Shown: piece after piece, positions 18,550-28,691 of the stretch
Layout of the letters: each line of letters begins with the position of its first letter
Numbering within the stretch: the stretch's first letter is position 1
Assembly: GCA_009829735.1 (NCBI GenBank)
Contig: CM020619.1
Coordinates: 25,321,554-25,385,553, forward strand
Direction: 5' to 3'
Source of the DNA: Pyropia yezoensis
Taxonomy: Eukaryota > Rhodophyta > Bangiophyceae > Bangiales > Bangiaceae
Length of the DNA: 64,000 nucleotides
Translations under genes and position numbers: made by a program
Notes under the pieces: generated by a model
What the model saw: the letters and a program-made list of their open reading frames with translations, nothing else
What the model was told of the DNA's origin: nothing
The model's database searches: none

Positions 18550-20152
18550 GTCTCGACTCGACACCCCGAGCGGGGATACCCGCCCGGTGGACGAGGACAT
18601 CCCGGTAGTACCGGTGTGCATGGTGGGTAATGCTACCCAGGGTATGGCTGACCATACCATGGCACACCTTGCGTGCCCATTGACCCTCGCGGACTTCCGC
18701 GAGGCACAGGCCAACGACGATGACTGTAGACGTCATCGTGCTAACCTCCTGGCCGGTACGGCCGGCATCTTCTCCGAGAACGAAGACGGACACATATACC
18801 GGCGGGCACCCGCCGATGGACGACATCAAGTCGTGGTTCCCGTGTCCTTACGGCAAGCCGTCATGGAACGAGAACATGAGAACCCTACAGCCGGACACCC
18901 GGGGGGTTCACGTATGTTCGCAGCAATGCGAAGGTTCTTCTACTGGCCAGCAATGGCCGTCGACGTGGTCGACCACGTAAGGGGATGCCACCCCTGTGCG
19001 CGTAACCGCATGAGTCTACATAGGCAGGCGTCTGCCATGAAGCTATTCCCACCCGATGGGCCCAACGAGCAAGTCGCTATCGACATACTCGGGCCACTTC
19101 CGGTAACGGAAGAAGGGAACAGGTACATCCTGGTCATGTCTGACCGATTCACCAAGCTGTCACGAGCGGCAGCCATCCCGAATGATACAGCATACACGAT
19201 CATGAACGCAGTGGTTGACCACTGGATCAGTGCATACGGAGTCATGAAGCAACTCCTCTCCGATAACGGAGCAAACCTTACGTCGGCATTCTGCACTAAG
19301 GTCCTGGGCATGTTCGGTATCGAACCACGTCGGGCATCCGACTACCACCCGCAGTCCAACGGGCAGGTGGAGCGGTTCAACCGCACCATCGTAAAGATGC
19401 TACAATGCTACGTGGCCGAGCACACGAACACTTGGGACAGGCTTCTGTCCGTACTCACCCTGGCATACAATGCCAGGCCACATCGGAGCACAAACATTGC
19501 TCCGCTGGAGTGGGTCATGCCACTAGGCGTCGGTAACCTGACGCTGCCACCCGGCAGGTGCACTCGGTATGATACACCGAAGGGCCGACCCGCCGAACGC
19601 ATCCACCTAGCTTGGTTGGCCAAGCTATCGTGGATGATTCCTAAGCTCAAGGGTGCCCTTGACAGAACACAACTTCGGTATAAGAAGAACTTCGACGCCC
19701 GACTACGGGTGCGCAACGCAACCCTGGTAACAGGTGACTGGGTCTATATCAGACACCAGAAGTTCCGAGGGAACAAGCTTATGCAACCGGTCAAGGGACC
19801 GTACCAGATCCTCCACAGAGATGACCACTCTGTTATCTTACACTCCGATACGGAGATCCAACGCATCAGTATGAATGATGTCACACCTGCTCCGAAGCCG
19901 GAACAGCCTCAGCCGGTACCGGCTGGGTCGCTACATGAAGCTCTTACAACCCACCGGTCGGATGACCCGGTGGGACCGGATGGGATTCCATACCAAGTAG
20001 AGAGCGTGGTCGGACACACCGACCCGGACATACCAGGACCCTGGTACGTCAAGGTTATGTGGGTCGGATACGACTCACCCACCTGGGAACAGGCGGCGAA
20101 TATACCCCGCCAACTCCTCATGCCGTACATGAGGCGACGACGCCTCCTGTAA
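18550..20152 (+). CDS. pol: Pol of element A, 3' part: integrase and chromodomain
   Basis: Continuation of the gene cut at 3844; the frame is open to TAA at 20150-20152. An apparent upstream ATG at 18503 lies in the LTR and is not native. It carries an integrase HHCC finger (HENPTAGHPGG...CHPCARNR), the DDE catalytic residues in IDILGPLP, SDNGANLTS and NGQVERFNRT, a GPY/F-type motif (VKGPYQIL near 19793) and a C-terminal chromodomain (YQVESVVGHTD...VMWVGYDSPTWEQAANI). It would insert the cDNA and steer it to particular chromatin. No internal damage was seen. The coding DNA is packed with short perfect inverted repeats (18685-18704, 19459-19477, 19608-19627, 19910-19925). Confidence 0.9.
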
Positions 20153-20633
20153 CAACCCAACCGACACCGACTTCGGCTGTTGGGGGGTGAGGCTTATACC
20201 TACTAAGTAGGGTGTGACATGGTTACGGCAGACTTAGGTTTCTAAGTCAAATCAGACTTAGGTTTCTAAGTCGAACCAAGCTTAGGTAACTAAGTAGAGC
20301 TAAGCTTAGGTAACTAAGTAAAAACCTGAACCTTAATAAGTTAACTTAAAGGTAAAGGCTAACTCCGATAATATCGAAGTAACTAGGGAGCTTACACGGG
20401 AGGATGACCTCCCCAAGCCAAGACACAAAGTGAGGGAGGATAACCTCCCCAAGCATGAACCAACCGGAAGAAGTTGGGCGGGAGGCAAGGCACCACTGAG
20501 CCAGAAGGGGTACTCCCCAGGGCAGCAAACAGAGGCAAGCAATGCCCCCAGCGGGGGATGAGTTTATACTCACTACTACCCGGCGACCATAAGGGTTGCC
20601 GGGGCCCTCTCCCTCACAAACAAATAGCACTCC
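20153..20633. other. Convergent spacer between pol and the antisense gene, element A
   Basis: About 480 bp between the pol stop and the stop of the antisense gene (20634-20636 on the minus strand). It contains a phased hairpin array (20231-20320), AT-richer DNA to about 20360, and pairs of GGGAGGATRACCTCCC-like inverted repeats near 20397-20450. No coding sequence is evident. Confidence 0.6.
20231..20320. repeat. Four phased hairpins, 24-bp period
   Basis: Units start at 20231, 20255, 20279 and 20303. The first two carry ACTTAG-GTTT-CTAAGT, the last two CTTAG-GTAA-CTAAG. Each is a 5-7-bp stem with a 4-base loop, identical on both strands in stem sequence. The array lies between two converging genes. 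Confidence 0.85.
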
Positions 20634-23600
20634 TCAGTGGGTAGACCCACTGCCCGAGGGAGGCCACTCACGCGTAAGCGCGTATGTGGCAAAAACCACT
20701 CGCACACACAGTACCCAAGTTGGGGCGGTGTGCGAGGGCTGCCTCCCGTGTCGGGGGAACCGGAAGAAGTGCAAGTCGCACACACTCTATCCCTGTTGTG
20801 GGGCAATCCCCCCACGGACAAACAAGAAGATGGTGTGTGGTCCAACAGTTTCTTGGTCGGGACGGGGACGCAGGGCCAAGCCCCGCTGTCCCTCCCCTTA
20901 TCCCCCCAGGGTCCACTCAGAATCTCGCCACTCAGAATCTCCCACCCCAGCACCTGCCCACCGGGCCACACGAAAATTCAAGACGATAAATGCAGAAAAC
21001 CCTCAAATCCAAGTTGGATTTACTACTAAGCTAACTATCCCGAACTTAGGGAATATGGACCCAAATGCAGGGGGAGGAACGGATCAGGCTAGTGGCCTGC
21101 CGCCCCTTGCATGGCACGTGTTGCCCCCTACCTGGGGGTCAATACTGCCACACTCCCCTCTCCTCAGTTCCGACCGACCCGGTCGGCCCTGTGAGGGGGT
21201 GCGTAAACGCACGTCTCGGCGTTGGGGGGGACGCGACTTGCTGTCCCCCCTTGAGTACGTAACGCGGATGTGGAGGCGGTCACGTTGGCCGCCCCTCTCC
21301 TCAAGCTTGCCCACTTGGCAGCTTGCTCTCCTCGGTTCACACCTCACCACCACCACCACTTCTCCTTCACCTTACACGGGGCCACCCCACGCTGGGGAGG
21401 GCACCCGTTTACCCACGATCCGAGTCCCCCTCAACTCGAGGCGGGTCTCGTGCCGCGATAGCCAGGACGTCTCTCCCCAACTTGGGGAGAGCCATGGCGA
21501 CTCCGGGAGTGGAGACGGACTCTCTCGATGAGCGTATGGAGGACACCTCCTACGGTGCAGCGCCTGCCGGGACTTCCGGCGGGGGCTCCGCGATCGCTCC
21601 GGGGGGTGGGACTCCCGCGTCACCCGGCTTTGGGTTGACGGCAGGATCTCCCCCGGAGGCGGGACAAGTTGTCCCGCGTGAGGCCTTGGGGCGGTGGTTT
21701 TACCCCGCTTGGCCTCTGTATGAGGAGGGGTTGACTGTTCTTCGCTGTGGCCGACTCGGCGCAGCGATGGGTCGGGTATGGGACCGCCTACGGGAGAAGT
21801 ATCCCCGTAGGGTCGGGTTCCCTGCCGGCTTCAGGACGGACCAGTTTGCCTTCCTGGACGACGAGGAGGTCGAGGACGTGCAGCGGGCCAAGGCCATGGT
21901 GGACCGCGGGGGAACTATCCCGGGTCCCGGCGACTTGCCGACCTTCACTTGGGACGCGGTGGCAACTCGCCCCCCGTACCTTCACGAGGCCGATCCGCAC
22001 ACTCATCACTTTGATGTGCGGATGGAGAAGGACTTCCGGCGAGGTCCCTACTTGGTGACCTCGGCTCAACTTGAGTTTCCTCAGCAGTCTGCTGCCAGTA
22101 AGGAGCAATACTACCCGAAGAAGCCCGAGTGGTGGCCTCAAGTTGAGGTCCCCTACGGGTTCCCGGCATTGTTGCCACGGTTGCTTGACCACTTCGGCTC
22201 CGTCATGTTGACGGCTGGCCCTGATCATCTGGTGTGGGCCATGTTGGCCACCCAGTGGCTCCTCGAGGTCATGTCGACCTGGGTGTCATGTGTTCAGCGG
22301 CGGGGGATGCTCTGGCATCTCCCCCTCCGGCTCATCCAGGGTTTGGAACAGCTCACCCCTCAGCTAGTTGCTGAGGGGTGCTCGTCAGGACAACTCACTC
22401 TACTTGAGGAGATGCTCCGCCTCCACAAGTTTATCGAGTGGGAGAGCATTGAGCACAAGTTGCGCCGCCCCACTCGGGGGCCCAAGGACGATGGCGCACT
22501 TCGCCAGTTCGTGTGGGTCGCTCGTGAACTTCACGACGGCCGTGTGGTCCTACGAGAGGGGTTGGGCATCGGGGACTACCCGTATGCCCCGGGGGTGGAT
22601 CGTCACACTGCGCCACCCCCGGACAAGCCCATAGTTATGGCTGTGCCCTCATATGATGACCATATGACTCAACCTACTGCGGGGGCCCCAAGTCGGGGTC
22701 GCAGTTACACCCGGGTACCGCCACCTCGGCGTGCCCCTCCGCTTCCTCCTGTTCCTTTCCAGCCTCACGGGAACATCCCGATCAGCGTGGCCGTGGAGTC
22801 ATCCACACCGGTGTCTCCCAACTTGGGGGCCACCCTCCTGACGGTATACCCCAAGTTGGTGTTACCGCCCACGCCTCTAACCTCAGAGATGATGATCACC
22901 ACGTTGGTGCGCACCATTTCCTGGTTGGCCGCGTCGACCGCAACCCTCCAAAGTTCCGAGACTCCTCAACTTGAGGAGCGCGTTCGTACTGCAGTGGCGA
23001 CCGCGAGTTGCGAGTCGGTGGCGGAGTTTATGACGGCCGAGTTGGCTCGCATTGGGGCTATTATGCCCCAGCCAACCCCACTTGGGCGTGGCAAGCGTCG
23101 TGCGAGCCGGGCATACTCGCCTCCTCGCCGTCGTCGCCGTCACTCGCGGCGCTCTCCCTCCGTGTCGGAAGACGAGTTGTCTTACTCCGTCTCGGAGTCC
23201 TCTACCCCATCGGAGACGGAGTCTGTCCAGCGTCTGCGTCGCAAACTTGCGCGCAAGACCAGGCAGAAGAGTAGCCACGGTCGGCGCCACTTGCGCGACC
23301 GTGAGGGGCGCGACGGTTCCGACTTGGAGCCGCCGCCCCTTCCAACGAGTGGAGACCGTTATCGGCGTGGGTCTCGCCGCTCGCCTCCACGTGAGGGCGA
23401 GGGCCGTGGAGTGGGAGAGTCTAGCATGCGTGCCTAGTTGGCAGCTGCCTTTGTTGTGAGAGTGTGAGGGTTAGGGCTGTAGTTTAAAGCCACTCTGCGT
23501 ACCACTTCGACTTGAAGCACTCTCTTGGCACTGTTGCTCGGCCTTCCCTCACGTTGAGGGAGGGCTGTTAGGGTCTATCTCGTTCCGGGCACAGTACGCC

Positions 23601-26600
23601 CGGACCTTCTCAGCAGGAAGGTCCTCCACATACTCCCACGTATCATCCTTGGCTTTGTAGCCAAACCAACGCACCCTCAACATGAGGCGGTCAGTATCCT
23701 CATCCCAGCCGTGGTCGATGAACTTGTCGAACACGTACTCCTGCGGGCCCTGTTTGGCTGCAGGCAGCGAGGGCAGGCGCCACGTTTTCAAAGCACGCGC
23801 CCAAGCTGGGTCGCCTGCAGGCGGTGGTGCAACTTTGACCACGTCCTGTCCGTTCACTGTGCGGACCCCATCGTCACTTTCGATGGTGAAGCGCCGCCCA
23901 TCAGTACGAAGGAACTGGTACGGCCCCTTCGTCTGGAATACCAACTTACCCCCAGTTGGGGTGTGCGAGTGTACCAGCACCCAGTCACCCTGCTCGGGGA
24001 CATGCTTGGCGTTGCGCACCTTTTTGTCAAAGGTACGCTTGTAGCGCTTTTGTGCTTTGTCCATCTCAGCCCTGACTTTAGGGATGAGGTTTTCAAGCCT
24101 AGCAGCGAACTCCGCCTTACTCTCAGTAGGAGTAGGCGTACTGCCGCCATCCTCCCTAGTTGGGAGCGGCCGCCGCACGGCAATAGACCGCACGCGACGG
24201 GGGGTCACAAAAGCGAGGGGTACTTCCCCGGTAGATGAGTGAACCTGCGAATTGTAGGCAGTGGTAAGAATAGAAATGTATTGGTCCCACGTTTTCACAT
24301 GCTCACTCACATAGTGGCGCGGCTGCCGAACAATAGTTTTGTTGAAGCGCTCCTGAACGAGGGCCCTTGAACGGGGCCCTCCCCTATACGGTTGTTGGCG
24401 TATAGGGGGTACACCGGGTTTCAACTCGATCCGGTGTTGGGTGGCTCTCATGAGTCTTAACTGACCATCCCAGAACTTGTGATATTGGTCCATGAGGCGT
24501 TCAACTTGAACCCTCAACCTGGGTGGAACACCCTCCATGTTCACCTGGGGACGAGGAGAGGCGGCCGACTTGGCTTGGTGCTTCTCCTTTCCGGACTTCG
24601 GGTCGCTACTCGCGCCCGCGTTGAGGGTGACCGCTACTACCAGTCCCTCATGTTTGTCGATATAGCCGAACTTAGCTCCCGATCAAAGATACTTTCTTTG
24701 AGGGTGGCGGGGGTAGCAACTTGCTACGACCCCTGTCACAGGCTCGAGCCCATCACCGACGAGTGAAGGTCCGCCGTCCTCCACCCGCCTAGTTGGCGAC
24801 GGCTCTATGCCGAAGTTGAATCCAACCCGAGTGGATCTCGCGGGGACAGTCCTCTCACCTTGGGACGTTCCCTTTGAGTGTACCACCCGGTGGCCGAAGT
24901 GCGAACCACCGGTCCGAGGAAGACCCTCAGGGTGAACACCCGACTGGGTCGGGGTGGCATACCGCCCGCACCGATACCCACGGCCCTGCTGGCTGGAGTG
25001 CCTCTAGCACCTCCGCGACCCCAGGTACACCCTGTGTCTGGCCAGTATTCAAAGGCGCCGGAGTAAAGTCGTCACCGGAGAGTTTCCCGAACGTCGGGAG
25101 GTCCGATCCAGCCGTGTTGGCTAACGATCCACACGACACAGTCCAAGACCACCGTTCCTCTGAGACAGAGGGCCCCCTACACCCGGGTGCACCCGGAGGT
25201 AAAGTTTACCTCTGTCCCCTGCTGCTCCACCAAATGTGGCAAAAACCACTCGCACACACAGTACCCAAGTTGGGGCGGTGTGCGAGGGCTGCCTCCCGTG
25301 TCGGGGGAACCGGAAGAAGTGCAAGTCGCACACACTCTATCCCTGTTGTGGGGCAATCCCCCCACGGACAAACAAGAAGATGGTGTGTGGTCCAACAGTT
25401 TCTTGGTCGGGACGGGGACGCAGGGCCAAGCCCCGCTGTCCCTCCCCTTATCCCCCCAGGGTCCACTCAGAATCTCGCCACTCAGAATCTCCCACCCCAG
25501 CACCTGCCCACCGGGCCACACGAAAATTCAAGACGATAAATGCAGAAAACCCTCAAATCCAAGTTGGATTTACTACTAAGCTAACTATCCCGAACTTAGG
25601 GAATATGGACCCAAATGCAGGGGGAGGAACGGATCAGGCTAGTGGCCTGCCGCCCCTTGCATGGCACGTGTTGCCCCCTACCTGGGGGTCAATACTGCCA
25701 CAGCGTATACCTCCGTGCTCCACCGGTCGGCAATGTCACGACGGTCGACCACCCGAGTTACCTCGGTGCATAGCTGGACGAGGGTGCTGCGGCCAGCCTC
25801 CACGTCCTCCAGAGCTTTCTGGAGGCGGTCCAGCACGCCACCAAAGCAACGCGCTGACCCAACCAGCGCAGCACCTGGGGGGATATCCCCCCAGCTAACA
25901 GAGAGACCCCCACGCATTGCGCGGGTAACAAGGGCGTCAACGCCTTCATACCAGAGACGGGGACCCCCGTCATGTAGGACAGGAGCGGGAGGTGACACTG
26001 GCGCAGCCAGAGGAGCCACAGGAGCCGACACGGCTACCACCGGAGCCGGTGGCACCTGATACGAGGCCCGGTAGGACCCTACCGAAGGGGCTCCACCGTA
26101 ACCACGGCGGTACTCCGCCCGACGACGGGACACCTCACGCTCCCCACCCGCAGAGCCCCACTCTCGGGGACGACGGCCAACCGCCGCAGGCATCGGGTTA
26201 CCGAACCACGGAGCAAGGACCTGAAGAGGGTCATGGATAACCATGGGAATACCCAGGTCAGGAACGGCCTCGGTGGACGCCCACCCATGGCAACTAGGCT
26301 CACCCGGCTGAGTACGCCGGACACGCAACGAGTGACGAGGCAAGGGGGAAGCCCCAGCCTGCGGGTCCCGGTACGGGGGAAGGGCCAACACCCCAGCCCA
26401 GTTCACGGCATCGTGAACAGCCAGCAGGGCTTCGAACTCCCGGGCCAACCCGGTCTTGGCGGCTATCAGATCCACGCCCAACTGCGCGATGTGCCGACGG
26501 ACACCCGTCGGAAGATGAAACAGACGACCCTGCCGGCGGACGGACAGCAAGAAGGATGAAGCCTGCCCGAGGGTAACCTCAAGGGTGAAGGTACCCTGCA

Positions 26601-28104
26601 ACGGGTGGACCGGCCGGGAGGCCAACACACTCCCGAAGTATCGGAGGCAGGAGCCGGTGTCAAACCGGAAAGCAGGGGCGGGTTCCCACCCCTCCTGCCA
26701 TAGCGGCGGGCGCACGGGAGTGTATACCGGAGCACGACCGTTGCCGGTCTGCAACGCACACGTTATATCCGTGCGGAACGCATCCGCCATGACACCATGG
26801 TTACGTCGCCAACTCGACGCCGACTTCAACCCCGCCATGGGCGGGTAGGGAGCCGTCAACGACAGATACGGGGGTACCCCCGGGTAGTAGTCAAAGTCGG
26901 GATACCGACCGGTACGGCTCACCGTCTCCCCAAACGCAACCGGCTCCGCCGCCGCCGCAATCCCCCGAGCACTAGCCGGGTAGTCAATCTCCCGCGGCAA
27001 CGCGGGGGCAATCAAGTCGCAGACCCCGAAGTTGGGGTCGAGGTAGACCTCACCCCGTCCCACCCGGGTGCGCCAGAGCTGCGCATGCCGGTCGTCCGGC
27101 TGACTCAGGATCCAATGGTGTTCCACCCGGACCGCGTTCGGCTGGTTGACCAGCCGCACCAACTCCCGCTCCCAGCACGGGTCCACCTTGACGCGCCGGG
27201 AGGATTCTCCACGGGGATGCACCAGGTGGAAGTCCACCCGCATACGCCCATCGGACTCCATCGACTCTTGCACCGTGAGGCCTCGAACCCGAGCCACCAA
27301 GTCGGACACCGACATGGCGGGTTGACCCGCCGCCACGGCGACGCCGCCACCCAACGGGGCAACCCGGGCAGGACCAGGAAGAATCGGGGGCGCCGGGGGA
27401 CGCACCACCGGCAGAGGGGCCGACGTCGGAGATGGACGAGGCCGAGGAGGAAGAAGAAGGGCGGGCGCCCGCCCGGAGTAACTCCCGGTGTCAACCGCCA
27501 TGGGAGAAGGAGCGTCTTGACCGCTCGACACCCGCGGCACCGCAGGTATGGTACCGGCGCCGGCACCACCCGTCGGCGTAGCCCCCGCCTCGGAAGTGGA
27601 AGGCACTTGGACAGCCTCCGGAGCCGGAGCCCCGGCCGTGCGGACACCCGCACCGTCTTGACCCACCGCACCGGGTGTCGCACCGCCACCACCACCCGCG
27701 TCAACGTCGGGACCGCCTCGAGGAGTCACCGCCCGGACCCCCGGACCACCTTGACCAGCCGGAGTCGGCTGCGGGTCGCGACCTCCGCCGCAGGGCGGAC
27801 CATCTTGAGGTACCTGCGGTGAGCCGGCACCGGCACCAGGCCCCATCCGGGCAGCCGGCAGAGAGGGGGTAGAAGCCGCCACGCGCGGTTGACCGCCGGG
27901 TTGACCTCCGGCCGACGGCACCGTCGTGCCGCTGCACACGGACGACAGTCCTCCGGCCGACAGACGGACGGACACCGCAGGCCCGTCGTCGTCAGACGAG
28001 CTCACCCCGTAACGCGCGGCGTCGGGACCGACAGGCGCGTCGTCCTCCATCTCCTCCCCGATCAGGAGGTCTTCCTCCTCTTCAAGCACCTGGGGATAGG
28101 ACAT
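20634..28104 (-). CDS. Antisense extra protein of element A (about 815 aa, interrupted by element C)
   Basis: Coding parts are 28104-25708 and, after element C, 20684-20634 (stop 20634-20636). ATG 28104 begins MSYPQVLEEEEDLL; an in-frame ATG at 28359 would add 85 residues. The N-terminal 330 residues are acidic, then Pro/Gly/Ala-rich. The central region resembles element B's antisense protein: PPYL (about 26870), RYFGSV (about 26635), RRQGRLFHLP (about 26520) and AVHDAVNW (about 26405), with closely matching spacing. A charged helix near the end (RLQKALEDVEAGR) may be a coiled coil. Element C's LTR now supplies a false 3' end and stop. There is no membrane segment or known enzyme motif. Same orientation and place as in B, so it is part of the element rather than a captured host gene. 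Confidence 0.75.
20680..20684. repeat. Target site duplication of element C, left copy (GCGTA)
   Basis: GCGTA directly precedes the LTR at 20685 and is repeated at 25703-25707. The other insertion also duplicated GCGT plus one base (GCGTT). Confidence 0.95.
20685..21152 (-). repeat. 3' LTR of element C
   Basis: 468 bp, TGTGGCA...TGCCACA, with the polypurine tract complement CTCCCCTCTCCTC immediately after it (21153-21165). It has one C fewer than element B's LTRs in the run near 20808-20813. Confidence 0.95.
21494..23437 (+). CDS. Antisense extra protein of element C (647 aa, intact)
   Basis: Near-identical to 4656-6599 in element B. I saw one amino-acid change in the optional N-terminal extension (Pro to Ala near 21405) and a synonymous base near 22091. 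The start is the GCCATGG at 21494, preceded by the same 21-bp palindrome. All the motifs of the B protein (PPYL, HFGSV, QRRGMLWHLP, LHKFIEW and the basic Ser/Arg tail) are kept. It is the only full-length gene left in this element. That points either to a function the element needs in cis or simply to recent insertion. Confidence 0.85.
   Translation: MATPGVETDSLDERMEDTSYGAAPAGTSGGGSAIAPGGGTPASPGFGLTAGSPPEAGQVVPREALGRWFYPAWPLYEEGLTVLRCGRLGAAMGRVWDRLREKYPRRVGFPAGFRTDQFAFLDDEEVEDVQRAKAMVDRGGTIPGPGDLPTFTWDAVATRPPYLHEADPHTHHFDVRMEKDFRRGPYLVTSAQLEFPQQSAASKEQYYPKKPEWWPQVEVPYGFPALLPRLLDHFGSVMLTAGPDHLVWAMLATQWLLEVMSTWVSCVQRRGMLWHLPLRLIQGLEQLTPQLVAEGCSSGQLTLLEEMLRLHKFIEWESIEHKLRRPTRGPKDDGALRQFVWVARELHDGRVVLREGLGIGDYPYAPGVDRHTAPPPDKPIVMAVPSYDDHMTQPTAGAPSRGRSYTRVPPPRRAPPLPPVPFQPHGNIPISVAVESSTPVSPNLGATLLTVYPKLVLPPTPLTSEMMITTLVRTISWLAASTATLQSSETPQLEERVRTAVATASCESVAEFMTAELARIGAIMPQPTPLGRGKRRASRAYSPPRRRRRHSRRSPSVSEDELSYSVSESSTPSETESVQRLRRKLARKTRQKSSHGRRHLRDREGRDGSDLEPPPLPTSGDRYRRGSRRSPPREGEGRGVGESSMRA
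23549..24544 (-). pseudogene. pol: Pol remnant of element C: linker before RT fused to integrase tail and chromodomain
   Basis: Open 331-codon frame. About the first 65 residues match the region before RT in element B (PPRLRVQVERL...). It then jumps to the integrase end (RFNKTIV...), the GPY/F motif and the chromodomain. The jump is at 24349-24353 (GCTCC), which is present at both ends of the missing segment in B (7511-7515 and 9528-9532): a 2.0-kb deletion at 5-bp microhomology. No catalytic domain remains. The open frame might still give a small chromodomain protein, but nothing shows that it does. Confidence 0.85.
24660..25215 (-). pseudogene. gag: Gag start and leader remnant of element C
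   Basis: Minus-strand sequence similar to the beginning of B's gag (17640-18000) but with many substitutions, for example the frame 24683-24886. It is joined near 24680-24750 to the linker before RT, with the rest of gag and protease deleted. The join contains a small inverted repeat (TCAAAG/CTTTGA, about 24685-24704) not seen in B. Confidence 0.7.
25216..25232 (-). promoter_or_regulatory. Primer-binding site of element C
   Basis: Same 17 bases as element B's site, two bases inside the 5' LTR; kept although the coding genes are lost, as expected for a cis signal. Confidence 0.65.
25235..25702 (-). repeat. 5' LTR of element C
   Basis: 468 bp, no difference from 20685-21152 noticed on reading. 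It is followed by the GCGTA duplication at 25703-25707. Confidence 0.95.
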
Positions 28105-28691
28105 GATAACGGGTGCGGAGTCCCCCGCGCCCACAAGCCGTCGACGGCTACAACCCGGTACGGTGGGATAACCGGGACGAGCCAGGGAAGCGCGGACACC
28201 CGCGCTTATGACCACAAACGGCCACGAGAAGCGCCGCAGGCACGCGGGTCGACCCGCGCCCCACGGGGCTACGACCGCGCTCCACCCAGGCACCTGGGCG
28301 GGAAGGGGCCACACCCACACACGGGGTAAGCAAGGGGGGTCACCCCCAACCGCCCCCACGCAACGCGGGCAGCCCCCGCCCCCCTCTCAATCGTCCACAC
28401 GAGAGGGGCCCCCCTACCACCAGGCACCTGGTGGCGGATCCGCTTGCACCACCCCTCGGAAAGGGGGGGCGTGAACAGCAACCCGCATCGGGAATTTAAC
28501 GGTCCGGAAAACGGATCGTGTGTGTGTACCACGCAAAGGGGGGCACCCCCCTGAGACAACCTCGAAAAGGGGTGTCTGTCGCGACGGGGCGCAAAGCCCC
28601 ACCCGACGGGTAAACAGTCACGCGACCCACTTACATTCGGTAACCCGAATGCAACTCGACCCGAGGACGGGCCGAATCTAAGGGGGGGATA
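28105..28691. other. Element A region between the antisense gene start and 3' LTR, with polypurine tract
   Basis: Leader side of the antisense gene. It may include an N-terminal extension of that gene to 28359. G/C runs and inverted repeats are frequent. The tract AAGGGGGGGAT at 28680-28690, abutting the LTR, is the likely plus-strand primer of element A. Confidence 0.6.

Larger units (their letters stand above)
20685..25702 (-). mobile_element. Element C: deleted, probably non-autonomous member of the element B family
   Basis: 5018 bp bounded by two 468-bp LTRs in which I noticed no difference, with a GCGTA duplication, inserted in the antisense gene of element A. On the minus strand it has the 5' LTR (25235-25702), primer-binding site, a remnant of the gag start, a remnant joining the protease-RT linker to the integrase end with chromodomain, then the plus-strand gene, polypurine tract and 3' LTR (20685-21152). 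Most of gag and all of protease, RT, RNase H and the integrase core are missing. It must have moved using another copy's proteins. The 24700-25140 part is clearly diverged from B while LTRs and antisense gene are almost identical. Confidence 0.9.

Noticed and set aside
20160..20360. CRISPR-like array
   Set aside because: The 24-bp periodic units have no unique spacers and are self-complementary hairpins in a eukaryotic element.
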